Shown here one piece after another: positions 29,224 to 38,586 of a stretch of 38,586 nt of DNA. Where the stretch lies: IMG/VR virus record IMGVR_UViG_3300013119_001005, positions 1-38,586 of that record; one strand, given 5' to 3'. The translations under genes and the position numbers were made by a program. Source of the DNA: a virus. The first letter of the stretch is position 1; every line of letters starts with the position of its first letter. Below the pieces are notes generated by a model. It did no database searches. It was not told where the DNA came from and was given only the letters and a program-made list of their open reading frames with translations.

Positions 29224-29939
29224 TGGGATTTCGTCCAGCCATAAGAATAGCAGTTAAAGATTGGGATGGTAGACACCGTAATGTTAATACTAGTCAATTA
29301 AATGAAATCTTACAAGATGATTTTGATAGATTATTTAAACGTATCGGTAATATGACATTAATCTATGATAAACTTTGGAAAGATAATATTATTCAAAATG
29401 CTGTTGATGAGGTTTTTAATGACGGTGCAGAATATTTTGAACCCATTGGTTATTGGGCTAGGAAATATCGAGAAGCAATAGGTACGGATCCTAACAGTCC
29501 CCCTTTAACTAGTACTGGACGATTAAAAGATAGTTTAAGAAGAATTAGTAGTAACAGGGGTTCTCATCCGGGTAAAGGGGTTAAATCTAAAGAAGTTGCA
29601 GTTATGAGGATTGCTTTTTCTGCTCCTTATGCTCAAAGTATTTTAGAGGACCACATTTGGGAAGTACCGGTTAAAGAAATTGAGGAGAGAACGGGGGTTC
29701 CGGTCATCGGACTTGAAGATATAATGAATGAAGAAGGAGTAAAAGCTTCGGATTATTATAAAATTGATTTGGATTCAGATGATTATCTTGATGTCCCCGT
29801 AGAAGGAAAAAATTATCCTGATATAGTTTTTGATGAGATTTCTTTTCATATTATGAGTCGAATCTTAGATATGAAAACTAAAGAAATTAATAGTATTTTA
29901 GACAGTAGAAAATATGATGAAATAGATATGCCCTTTTAG
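29223..29939 (+). CDS. Neck/tail-completion-like protein
   Basis: The start overlaps the previous stop and GGGAG lies upstream. The 238-residue product contains SPPLTSTGRLKDSLRRISSN and MRIAFSAPYAQSILEDH, a signature of phage virion morphogenesis (Mu gpG-like/gp10-type) proteins that bridge head and tail. It is placed between the chaperones and tape measure, whereas such genes usually sit before the tail tube. The C-terminal half (about 150-238) is acidic. Confidence 0.55.
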   Translation: MGFRPAIRIAVKDWDGRHRNVNTSQLNEILQDDFDRLFKRIGNMTLIYDKLWKDNIIQNAVDEVFNDGAEYFEPIGYWARKYREAIGTDPNSPPLTSTGRLKDSLRRISSNRGSHPGKGVKSKEVAVMRIAFSAPYAQSILEDHIWEVPVKEIEERTGVPVIGLEDIMNEEGVKASDYYKIDLDSDDYLDVPVEGKNYPDIVFDEISFHIMSRILDMKTKEINSILDSRKYDEIDMPF

Positions 29940-29948
29940 GAGGTTGAT

Positions 29949-32900
29949 ATGGCGTTAGGTGGAAGATCCAGAAAACAATTAGAAATGGTTATTAATACTC
30001 AGGTTGAGGGAGGGGGAAAAGTAACTAAATACATTAACCGTATGAAGGGTGTAGAGAAGATTTGGAAAAAATTAGAAGCACAAACTAAAAACAGAAAAAA
30101 TTTGAGTGCTTTTGAACAAAAAACTTTAACTACTAATATACGTCTTATGATGCGATATACTAATGCGATAAATAGCCAATTTATTGCAGAGGGTAAATTA
30201 AATAAAATGAAGAAGAGGCGTAAAGTAATAGAGAGAGAGTTGGCTGTTAATTACCAACGTGCGGGAGATAGGAGACGTAAACCTGAAGGAAGAAAAGCTG
30301 CTAAGGAGAATATAGATCCCCTTAAACAAAAACTCCGAGGCCTTGACCATGCAATATCTAAATTAAATAAGGAGATGAAAAAGACGGGAGCTGAAGCTAA
30401 TAAAATGGATAAAGAATTTCATCAATTTAATAAAACATTAAAATGGACTTCAAAAACTACTCAAGAAATAGAACAAGATTTTCGTGGGGTGGGAAAATCT
30501 TTTGCTGATGCTGAAAGACAACAAGAAAAATTTAATAATACCTCTCGTCGAGGAGCTGATGATCTAAATAGATTAAGGAAGAGAGCTCGAGAAACGGGTG
30601 ATGAATTTGTTAGTATGCGAATTAAGACTGCAGAACATTCTTTCCGAAGATTATTAGGATCAATACGTAACCAGATCTTGGTTGTTGTATTTGCTACTCG
30701 TGCTTTAGTTGGAGCTTTAAAAAATGTATTTGAAGAAACTCGAAAAACTGAGGCTGCATTAACAGGGTTAAGTAGTGTTGCATTAAATACAGGAGCTGGG
30801 ATGAATCAGGCTCGAGATGCCGCTATAAGTTTATCAAAAGATGGATTGATAACTGTTACTGAAGCTGCAGCAGGATTAAAAAACTTATTAGCTGCAGGAT
30901 TGGCTCTTCCTAAAGCAATTCAATTAATGAAGGTATTTAAGAATTCAGCTGCATTTAATCGTCAAGGTACATTAAGTATGGGTGAAGCGATTGTTGGAGC
31001 TACACAAGGTGTTAAGAATATGAACTCTATAATGGTTGATAATGCTGGTATTACTAAGAATTTATCAATTATGTATAAAGAGTACGCTGCTTCAGTTGGT
31101 ACTACTGCTGGTAAATTAACCGATGCTCAAAAAGTTCAAGCTTCTTATGAAGGAATTATAAGAGAGGGTGCTGTATTTAGTGGAGATGCTTTAAAATCTA
31201 TAATGACGGTAAACGGTGCTATTGCTAGAATGACCGCTTCAACAAAAAAATCTCGTATTGAGTTTGGAGAAATATTTAATCCTATTATTAAAGAATTTGT
31301 AATCTTGATAGATAGAGGAATTATCCAAAAAATGACCCAATGGATTAAATTAAACAAAGAATTAATTAAAGATAATTTAAATGAGTGGGGACGACAAATA
31401 ATATTATTATTTAAATCTTTAGCTACGGTTTTTGGATCAATAATTAAAATTGCTTTACCTTTAACAGCGATATTAGGAAAAGTTTTTATACCCTTACTTT
31501 TTGCTTGGAGAGTAACTAAAAAACTTGCAATTCTTCAAATAAGGATGCAGAAATTAACAAAAAGTACAGTAACTTTTGGTTTAGCTACTGAAGGAGTTGG
31601 AAGAAGATTAGTAGTTATGAATCAATCAACTAAAAAAGCAATTTCTCTTTCTTCCCTTTGGGGTTCCGCTCTTGGAAAAAATCAATTAATATTAAGAACT
31701 TCAATAGTATTAATGACTAAAGCAGCAAGAGCTACAGCCCGAGAATCTGCTGCAAAATCAAAGAATGGAAAAGCTTCCTTCTTCTTAAATATAAGGATGA
31801 AATTCTTAAATAAAACTTACCGAATCTATTCTAAAACTGTTATAGCAGCTAGGAAAGCAACAACTTTTTGGAGTAAGAGTTTAATAGTTGCCCGTTTCGG
31901 AGTAGTAGCTTTAAGACTTTCACTTTATAAATTAGCAGCAGCAATAACTCCCCTTTTAGTTACTTTTGCTATTTTTGAAGCGATATTCTGGGTATGGGAT
32001 AGAATATTTATGAGGGGTGCTAGGATAACTAAAATGCAGGCAGAAGCTACAGAACAATTAACTAATACTATTCTAGTTCAACGTCAAGCATTAGAGGGTT
32101 ATTCTTCTGATATTAAAATATTAACAAAAGATACGGACTATTGGGGATTGAGTATTTCAAAAGTAACTCGTAGTTATAAAAAATTAGGAAAACTATCTAC
32201 AGAAACAAAAAAATTAGAAGAAATGATTCCTACAATTAAGGATGAAAAAACTAAAGAAAAATATGAAAAAGAGTTAGAACAAAAAAATAAAGCTTTTGAA
32301 AATGAACAAAACCTTTATAAACAACAGTCTATTACTTTAAGGAATGAAGTAGAAAAACGAAATGCATTATTATTAAGTTTAACTGAAACTCATGGAAAAG
32401 CTACTGAATTACTTCAAAAATCTTCACTAGGTAATCAATTATTTAAACTATTAGAATATCGTAGAAATGTTGTAAAGGCTTATGATAAATTATCTGAAAA
32501 TGTAAGTTGGTGGACTATGAAAACTAATTTACATTTAAAAGAACTCTCAGAAAAGAATGCTGAAGTTCTTTTACTTATTGAACAAAAAAAGAATAGTTTA
32601 ATTGAGAAAGAATATGAAAAACATTTAAGTACTTTAAAACAACAACGTGAGGTTTATTTAGGTGAAGTAAGAGGTCAAGTAGGTTCACCTTTATTAAAAG
32701 GTACTGCAGGGATAGAAAAGACCTATGCTAAAGAAACTCAATTGGTTAATGATAAAATAACTCAATTAAAGAAAAATGTTGAAGATACCCGTATTGCTCT
32801 TAAATTAGCTGAACAAGATTTAACAGTTTTGAAAGCTAAACAAAAAGAAACCGGTGAGGATATGAGTATTGGTATTAAAGAGGCTGAACAACAGATTGAA

Positions 32901-35561
32901 GACTATAAAAAAGTTTTAGAATTAGAAACAAATTTAATGTCGGCTTCTCTTAGACTTTTAAAGGATAATTTGAAATTTTTAAAACTAAGAACTGACCTCC
33001 AGAAAACTGACTTAGGAATAGAGGATCAACGACAGAAACAATTGGCTAATTCTTATAAATTAGAAGAAGCATTAGTTGCCCTCGATTCTAAATATGGTAC
33101 TCAATCTTTAGCACTTCAACGAAATTTAAATCTTCAAACTGAAAAACAAGGTGATACTGTTATTTATCTTAATAATAAGTATAAAGAACGTTTAAGAATA
33201 ATTGAAGCTTTTGAAAAAGAAAATGCTTCATTATTAAAAAGTGATTTAGAACTTCAAAAAGTAATAAAGGAGATGAAATTTGATCTTGAAACTCAAAAAG
33301 ACCATCAAATAGCTTTAGTAAATACTCGAGCAGAAGAAAAGAAATTAGCAGAAGAAATCTTAATATTTGAAAAGGGATTATCTGAGGAGAGGGGAAGACA
33401 ACTACTAATTACAAAAGAATCAAAGGCTTTATGGGAAGATCAAGTAGAAATAGGTGCACAAATATACGACTTAATAGGTGCTAAGTTAGAATCTGTTTAT
33501 TTATCTCAATCTAAAAAACGTAATAATATTATTGATTCTTACCAAAAAGAACGAGGCCTTATTGAAAATAAATTGAAAGTTTTAGAGGAAATTATAAGAC
33601 GTGAAGAAGTAATAACTGATGCCCAAAGTCAACATCTAAAAGATTATCGTAATGAATTAAAAGTAATGGATTCTATATTAAGGAGTTCTTTAGATAGGTT
33701 AGAAATAGAAACTGAGATTAATCGTTTAGGAGTTGAAAGAGAGAGGAAACAACAAAATAGAGTTACTTTTTTTAATCAAGTATTAGCTAGGTCTCAGTAT
33801 TTGAATGAATTAAATATTAAAGAGTATCAATCTGCAAAAGCATTAAGTTCTTTAGAGGAAGAAAAATATTTAAAAACTCAAGTTGCTATGGAAGTCGAAT
33901 ATCAGTTAAAGAAAGCTGCCTTAACTGAAGAAATAGCTTATAAGGAAAAATTAACCGATTTAGTAGCAGAATCTTCAGAGGAGGTATTACAAGAGATAGG
34001 ACGTTTACAAGATAAAATTTCTTGGCTTTCAGAAGAAAAGAAGATAAAATTAAACATCTTACGTATTGAAAGTCAATCAGCTAAAGTTGCTGCTGGATTA
34101 AAAGAATATGAAAGAGATAAATTAAGTGCCTATGATCTAGAAACAGAACAATTAGGTGCTATGGATAAAGCATTAAGTTCAATACATAAAAAAACAACTA
34201 AACTCTATCAAATTGATAAAAAGAAAGTAAGAGAAACAACAAAGATTAATCGAGACTATCAACGAAAATTGGAGATGATTAAAAAAGAAGAAAGACTTGT
34301 TAAAGAGCAATTTAAAAAGGATGAAAAATTAATGCAGGCAAAACTTGATAGTTTAACTAAAGAAAAAAGGCTATTAAATGAACGTTATAACCTTTCATTA
34401 TGGACAGCAGAAAGTGAATGGGAAATTGCTAGAGCTTTAGAAGAACAGAATATTACAATATCTGAAAAAACTACTGCAAGACAACAACAAAAATCTATTG
34501 AAGACTTATATATATCTCAAGGTAAAATGGCTGATGGAGATTACTCTTTTGGAGGAGGATTTTCTCAAGCTTTCTTTGACTTTCAAGAATTAGAGAGTAA
34601 GGAAAGTTTTATTGAGCGGGGAATAGAAGAAAAATTAATTGCTCTTCAAGAAGCGGAAAGATTCGCAAATAAAGCTTTAAATAAGTATTTAGATGCTCTC
34701 TTTGATGACGATTGGTCACTAACGGATGTAGAGTTTCTTGAAAAAATATATGATGAGACGGAAAAAATAGTGGACCAAACTCGGGCAGAATATAATATTA
34801 AACTTCAGAGTTTAGGGGTTGATTATGAGAAATTAAAAATCACTAAAAAAGAACAAGCGGTAAACTTAATGAAAAATATCACTGCTAATGTTGCATTAGG
34901 TATTGCTAAAGCTTATTTAGAGATGAGGACTAGATCTATTCAATTACAAAGGCAAGAACAATTAACTGAATTCCGTCTTCAAAAACAACGAGAATTAGGT
35001 TTAATTTCAGAAGAACAATACCAGAAAAGATCTGAAAAAAATAGAAAATTGATGGCTGCTAGAAAAAGAGTTGATGATGCTAAATCCCATGAGCAAATGA
35101 TGAAGCAAATGATGGAATTAATTGGAATGGAATTAATTAAAGGAGGAATAAGTTGGTTATTTATGTTTAACCCTATGGGTTTTGCAGCTATTGCAGCCGG
35201 GGCTGCTTTAGTTCATAATGCAGCAACAACAGCCGCCGCCGCATTTGGGGGGCAAGTAATGCAAGCCGAAAAAGATCTAATAAGTATTGAAGAAGAATTT
35301 AAGGCTGCGGAGCAAAGAGCCGGAGGTACTGGATCACAACGATTTGGAGGAACTGTTCGAGCAGAAAATTTAACTATTAATATTACTCCCACTATGGTTA
35401 TTTCAGGAGAGCAAATATTTATAGGTTCAGGTTCAGTTCAAGAATTCTCTCAAGTAGTAGCAGATAATATGATTGGTCACATGCAAGAAGCGATTGATAC
35501 TGGGCAAGTTGATATGAGTCAGATATCAAATACTCAAGATAATGTATCGACTGGAGGATAA
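29949..35561 (+). CDS. Tape measure protein
   Basis: An AGGAGG site precedes the ATG. The 1870-residue product is almost all helical, with long coiled-coil heptads, hydrophobic segments at about 490-520 and 644-684, and a glycine/alanine-rich membrane-like segment near 1730-1765. This is the typical layout of a tape measure that sets tail length and helps DNA entry. Using about 0.15 nm per residue, the tail would be near 280 nm (inference). No lytic-transglycosylase domain was seen. It ends two bases before the next gene. Confidence 0.85.
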   Translation: MALGGRSRKQLEMVINTQVEGGGKVTKYINRMKGVEKIWKKLEAQTKNRKNLSAFEQKTLTTNIRLMMRYTNAINSQFIAEGKLNKMKKRRKVIERELAVNYQRAGDRRRKPEGRKAAKENIDPLKQKLRGLDHAISKLNKEMKKTGAEANKMDKEFHQFNKTLKWTSKTTQEIEQDFRGVGKSFADAERQQEKFNNTSRRGADDLNRLRKRARETGDEFVSMRIKTAEHSFRRLLGSIRNQILVVVFATRALVGALKNVFEETRKTEAALTGLSSVALNTGAGMNQARDAAISLSKDGLITVTEAAAGLKNLLAAGLALPKAIQLMKVFKNSAAFNRQGTLSMGEAIVGATQGVKNMNSIMVDNAGITKNLSIMYKEYAASVGTTAGKLTDAQKVQASYEGIIREGAVFSGDALKSIMTVNGAIARMTASTKKSRIEFGEIFNPIIKEFVILIDRGIIQKMTQWIKLNKELIKDNLNEWGRQIILLFKSLATVFGSIIKIALPLTAILGKVFIPLLFAWRVTKKLAILQIRMQKLTKSTVTFGLATEGVGRRLVVMNQSTKKAISLSSLWGSALGKNQLILRTSIVLMTKAARATARESAAKSKNGKASFFLNIRMKFLNKTYRIYSKTVIAARKATTFWSKSLIVARFGVVALRLSLYKLAAAITPLLVTFAIFEAIFWVWDRIFMRGARITKMQAEATEQLTNTILVQRQALEGYSSDIKILTKDTDYWGLSISKVTRSYKKLGKLSTETKKLEEMIPTIKDEKTKEKYEKELEQKNKAFENEQNLYKQQSITLRNEVEKRNALLLSLTETHGKATELLQKSSLGNQLFKLLEYRRNVVKAYDKLSENVSWWTMKTNLHLKELSEKNAEVLLLIEQKKNSLIEKEYEKHLSTLKQQREVYLGEVRGQVGSPLLKGTAGIEKTYAKETQLVNDKITQLKKNVEDTRIALKLAEQDLTVLKAKQKETGEDMSIGIKEAEQQIEDYKKVLELETNLMSASLRLLKDNLKFLKLRTDLQKTDLGIEDQRQKQLANSYKLEEALVALDSKYGTQSLALQRNLNLQTEKQGDTVIYLNNKYKERLRIIEAFEKENASLLKSDLELQKVIKEMKFDLETQKDHQIALVNTRAEEKKLAEEILIFEKGLSEERGRQLLITKESKALWEDQVEIGAQIYDLIGAKLESVYLSQSKKRNNIIDSYQKERGLIENKLKVLEEIIRREEVITDAQSQHLKDYRNELKVMDSILRSSLDRLEIETEINRLGVERERKQQNRVTFFNQVLARSQYLNELNIKEYQSAKALSSLEEEKYLKTQVAMEVEYQLKKAALTEEIAYKEKLTDLVAESSEEVLQEIGRLQDKISWLSEEKKIKLNILRIESQSAKVAAGLKEYERDKLSAYDLETEQLGAMDKALSSIHKKTTKLYQIDKKKVRETTKINRDYQRKLEMIKKEERLVKEQFKKDEKLMQAKLDSLTKEKRLLNERYNLSLWTAESEWEIARALEEQNITISEKTTARQQQKSIEDLYISQGKMADGDYSFGGGFSQAFFDFQELESKESFIERGIEEKLIALQEAERFANKALNKYLDALFDDDWSLTDVEFLEKIYDETEKIVDQTRAEYNIKLQSLGVDYEKLKITKKEQAVNLMKNITANVALGIAKAYLEMRTRSIQLQRQEQLTEFRLQKQRELGLISEEQYQKRSEKNRKLMAARKRVDDAKSHEQMMKQMMELIGMELIKGGISWLFMFNPMGFAAIAAGAALVHNAATTAAAAFGGQVMQAEKDLISIEEEFKAAEQRAGGTGSQRFGGTVRAENLTINITPTMVISGEQIFIGSGSVQEFSQVVADNMIGHMQEAIDTGQVDMSQISNTQDNVSTGG

Positions 35562-35563
35562 GA

Positions 35564-37621
35564 ATGAGTAAAAATATTTTTGTAGGGGGAAAATTAGTAA
35601 ATCCGGAGGTTAAAGTACGTACCATAAATGAAAAAACCGTCGTATTAGAGGGATCTCAAGGAGATTTTTGGGAACTTGCAATTGCAGTGCCTATTAAGAA
35701 TAGAAAATTTGAATATGGTAAAATTAAAGAATATACTCTTTCTCCCGGACGATTAAACACTACTTATCAAGGAGGATTAAAAGCACCGAAACAACGGATA
35801 ACAGAATTAGGCTTATCTAGTAGTAATCAATCTTACCAAGATTGTCCTTCAAATATTTTTCAATATGGTGATAAAGTAACTATAGGTCCTTCCACTCATA
35901 GTGATGATGAGGGTCAAGTAGAATATTTGAGAGTTAGTGGAAGTTGGGATAATAAAATTGGTTATCAAGAATATACTTGGACTGATGGAGGAGTTTTATT
36001 ACGAGATAGGTATTTAAAATACTCATATAATTTCGGGGATAAAGTAACAGTTTATGGTTCGGGTTTGGCAGATGGTTGGGAATTAGATAAAACGTACAAC
36101 CAGATGAGTTGTTTAGGTATTAGTCGGGGATATTCTTCCTTAAATAATCATGGTTTTGGACGATTAATAAAAGATGCTTCAGATACTAATGCTTTTCAAG
36201 ATATTTATATAGATGGATCAACGGATTGGCATGGAGTTACAGGGGGTTTCTCTTTTTACTTACCCGATGATGATACTAATATAGCTTATATAAATCAATA
36301 TAATTATAGTACTATTTCAACCATTTCTGCTCTTTCTACCGACTCGAGTATTTATAATGCAAATTACCTTGTTAAATTACTTTCGAACCGTATGCTTGAT
36401 ATGTGGGCGGATCAAGATTGTTGCTACATTAATTATTATTCTGGGTTACCTGGAAATATACGGCGAACGGCCGATACAGGAGAATATGGTTTAGCACACT
36501 TAGTTGCTCCTACAATGTCTTCTTCTGTGGATTCTAGCTCTAGAGCTTTTATTTATTATAAACAAGACTATACTAATGGAATAGATAAATGGCCCGTGAC
36601 TGAATTAACAAATCAAGAATATATTATTACTCCTTTTTATGGTTTTTATCATGAGGGGGGCTTATATTCTCCTTATGCTCAAAGTTTAGGGGTTTTTGGT
36701 AATAAAAGAAAAGAAATTTCTGCTTCTGATCATACTACTCGAGGAGAATTAATCCAATATTTAACAGTTAATAGGGGAGCTTTGAGTGATTCTAATGTTT
36801 CCGGTGATAAATTCAATCCCGCTGAAGTTACTTTACCTTCTCATACTTTTTACCGGATGGGTTGTGTCTTTAAAGGTTGGATTCAACCTGGAGATGCAGG
36901 ATGTACTGTACATGCTAATTCAGCATGGTCGATGCGTTTATTATCCGGGCACCGGTTTAATAATGCTTCCCTTATATCTATGGATTTAATTGGAGCAACT
37001 AGAGGACAAGGAAGAGATATAAGTGATTGGACTGAACAATCAACTTCAGGATATGTTGGTCAAGTTCAACCTTTTATGAGTGATAATACTTCTACAATAG
37101 AAACTCATTATTACCCTCAACTTAGTATTAAAGGTAATATGCAGTCAGGATCTTATGGAGATTCAGCTCATGGTTATACTGGTACACAGGGTTTTCTTTT
37201 ACTGGATAATGTATACTTAGAACATCAAGGGGACTTAGGAGAAGCAGAGGACACTTTAGGGTATATTACTTTAAATTCAAGACCGGAATTAGGGACAGTT
37301 AATTACCGTATATTAAGTAATCCAGGAGAAAAAGAAATTACAATGAGTGATAATACTCAATATCGAGTGGATGTTTCAGGTACGGGTGATCGTTTACGTT
37401 ATTCATTAAGTGCAAGTTTTGTAAATATATCTCAGGATGATTGGGAAAAAATCCAAGGTTTATTAAGATGGCAAAGAAATGGTTATATGTTAACATTACA
37501 CCCTTATTTAGATGATCTTCCTAATGTTTTAGTTGGTTACTTAAATATTAAAAGTATTCAAAAGAATTTTTGGGATTTATCTCGTAGGTCTTTTCAATTT
37601 GAATTTAAGGAGGCGGATTAG
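35564..37621 (+). CDS. Distal tail / hub protein
   Basis: GGAGGATAAGA precedes the ATG. The 685-residue product follows the tape measure gene, as distal tail proteins do. It has an N-terminal strand-rich part (VKVRTINEKTVVLEGSQGDF) and a central Tyr/Gly/Ser-rich region. The C-terminal domain has SQDDWEKIQGLLRWQRNGYM and LPNVLVGYLNIKSIQKNFWD, the pattern of tail-tip proteins that use a beta-sandwich. Precise homologue is not recognised. It would join tube to adsorption apparatus. Confidence 0.55.
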   Translation: MSKNIFVGGKLVNPEVKVRTINEKTVVLEGSQGDFWELAIAVPIKNRKFEYGKIKEYTLSPGRLNTTYQGGLKAPKQRITELGLSSSNQSYQDCPSNIFQYGDKVTIGPSTHSDDEGQVEYLRVSGSWDNKIGYQEYTWTDGGVLLRDRYLKYSYNFGDKVTVYGSGLADGWELDKTYNQMSCLGISRGYSSLNNHGFGRLIKDASDTNAFQDIYIDGSTDWHGVTGGFSFYLPDDDTNIAYINQYNYSTISTISALSTDSSIYNANYLVKLLSNRMLDMWADQDCCYINYYSGLPGNIRRTADTGEYGLAHLVAPTMSSSVDSSSRAFIYYKQDYTNGIDKWPVTELTNQEYIITPFYGFYHEGGLYSPYAQSLGVFGNKRKEISASDHTTRGELIQYLTVNRGALSDSNVSGDKFNPAEVTLPSHTFYRMGCVFKGWIQPGDAGCTVHANSAWSMRLLSGHRFNNASLISMDLIGATRGQGRDISDWTEQSTSGYVGQVQPFMSDNTSTIETHYYPQLSIKGNMQSGSYGDSAHGYTGTQGFLLLDNVYLEHQGDLGEAEDTLGYITLNSRPELGTVNYRILSNPGEKEITMSDNTQYRVDVSGTGDRLRYSLSASFVNISQDDWEKIQGLLRWQRNGYMLTLHPYLDDLPNVLVGYLNIKSIQKNFWDLSRRSFQFEFKEAD

Positions 37622-38586
37622 ATGGCATCAATAATCTATGTAGGACCTGACGAATATTATACAAATATTACTGATGCAATGGTAGGAGTAAATCAGGGTG
37701 ATACTATTTATGTTTATGATGGTACATATTCTGGGACATCTACATGGACATCAACTATTCGAGAAATTACATTACAAGGCGAATCTCGAGAGGGAGTAAT
37801 AATTGAAAAATTAAAGCTTAGAGGTTCTTCAAGTTATCCGGACCTTTTTCCTAAAATTTATGATCTTAGTGTTAAAAAAATTGATTTTGAATGGTATAAT
37901 ATTTATCAATTTGATTTTAATCGAATCACTATAGATGGAGAGAGTGGATCTGCCTTTCTAAAAATATTTGAAAAGAATCCTTCTGTGAATAATGTGACTA
38001 CAACAAGTTTTCTTAGAGATATAGAGATTAAAAATTCTGAGGGTGAAGAAACCCTACTTAAGATTTATCGTCTTCCTTGTAAATTAGGGATATATAATTC
38101 CTCATTTAAAGATAATAGTATTGAATATGAGATAATAGATCTTAGAAAAACTCGTAGTATTTATTTAGAGGATGTAGAAATTACGGGGACAACTCAATAT
38201 GGTTCGGGATTAAATAATTCAACCCTTTTTTATCTTGAGGGTCGAGAGGGGTTGAATTATTCAAATAATGAGCCTTATATAGAGATGTATAGGTGTGATT
38301 TTTCACATAATTGGGAAGACGTTACAGAACAACACAGAGCTGCTAGTGCTATAAGTGTGATAGAGGGGGGAAATTATCCCCGAATGGAAATGGAAGAATG
38401 TACAGTTTCTTATAACCACGTTCAAGGAGGGCTAGTTTGTCATGTTTCTCGTATTACTTATGACGGAAGAAATCCAGGAAGTAAGCCCCCCTCATTTAGT
38501 AATGCTCTCCTCTATATTGAACGCACTATGTTTTTTCGAAATGAAATTTATGGGGGATCAAATTATGCGAATCAACGAGGGTTATT
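37622..38586 (+). CDS. Beta-helix tail protein, 3'-truncated by window edge
   Basis: AAGGAGG lies before an ATG directly after the previous stop; the frame stays open to the right edge (321 codons visible). The N-terminus (IIYVGPDEYYTNITDAMVGV, then NQGDTIYVYDGTYSGTS) is the DUF1565/pectate-lyase-like opening of a right-handed beta-helix. Short strands with repeating hydrophobic-polar patterns (ITLQGESREGVIIEKLKL; DIEIKNSEGEETLLKIYRLP) follow, consistent with beta-helix coils. It is likely a tail fibre or tailspike that binds or degrades surface polysaccharide, but no catalytic residues are visible in this portion. Confidence 0.65.
   Translation, partial: MASIIYVGPDEYYTNITDAMVGVNQGDTIYVYDGTYSGTSTWTSTIREITLQGESREGVIIEKLKLRGSSSYPDLFPKIYDLSVKKIDFEWYNIYQFDFNRITIDGESGSAFLKIFEKNPSVNNVTTTSFLRDIEIKNSEGEETLLKIYRLPCKLGIYNSSFKDNSIEYEIIDLRKTRSIYLEDVEITGTTQYGSGLNNSTLFYLEGREGLNYSNNEPYIEMYRCDFSHNWEDVTEQHRAASAISVIEGGNYPRMEMEECTVSYNHVQGGLVCHVSRITYDGRNPGSKPPSFSNALLYIERTMFFRNEIYGGSNYANQRGL

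Noticed and set aside
1-38586. Diversity-generating retroelement
   Set aside because: No reverse transcriptase and no template/variable repeat pair were seen around the LamG or beta-helix genes, although their roles would suit one.

Overview
The window is part of the genome of an AT-rich, tailed double-stranded DNA bacteriophage (or prophage). It carries terminase, portal, protease/scaffold, major capsid, tail tube, tail chaperone and tape measure genes in consecutive order. No sheath or baseplate genes are visible. A G/GT-like pair sits near a very long tape measure, which points to a siphovirus with a long non-contractile tail. Strong Shine-Dalgarno sites (AGGAG/AAAGGA) precede most genes, so the host probably uses SD-led initiation. 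The GH108-type muramidase suggests a Gram-negative host, but I cannot name it.

Layout. (1) 1-4752: small, mostly unrecognised rightward genes of early/accessory type, in short transcription units. Each unit tends to be framed by a strong hairpin terminator and a repeated upstream module: a TTCTTACAGCGAC box, then a 5'-UTR hairpin built from AACAA/TTGTT arms. (2) 4753-6566: a control region. It has an iteron-like repeat flanking an AT tract (possible origin), then a two-gene leftward cassette with its own sigma70-like promoter (6086-6057) and terminator (5195-5154), then a leader region with an inverted copy of the CTTACAGCGAC box. (3) 6567-9475: a RAER-motif accessory protein, a radical-SAM protein of the spore-photoproduct-lyase-like type, a remnant of a second radical-SAM protein, and small basic and membrane proteins. 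A TTGTATATTAAAG-like motif occurs three times here and may be a phage promoter. (4) 9475-13404: a three-LamG adhesin and a companion virion protein. (5) 13404-24441: packaging and head genes. (6) 24500-38586: head-tail connection, tail tube, chaperones, tape measure and distal tail proteins, running off the right edge in a beta-helix protein.

The most unusual structure is the terminase. The large subunit is encoded in pieces. An ATPase ORF (14766-16967) is interrupted inside its P-loop by a 419-residue intein with a LAGLIDADG endonuclease. Its nuclease domain is a separate gene (17932-18939). Two unrelated genes, a DEDDh exonuclease and a muramidase, lie exactly between the two domains. Active packaging motor would therefore need protein splicing plus assembly of two polypeptides. 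A separate HNH-type protein is encoded just after the portal.

Other recoding or gene-economy features are an in-frame internal scaffold start inside the protease gene, an A9 slippery site joining the two tail-chaperone ORFs by -1 frameshift, and a duplicated tail-terminator-like protein. A 36-bp perfect palindrome lies inside a leftward gene. I saw no tRNA, rRNA or CRISPR array.
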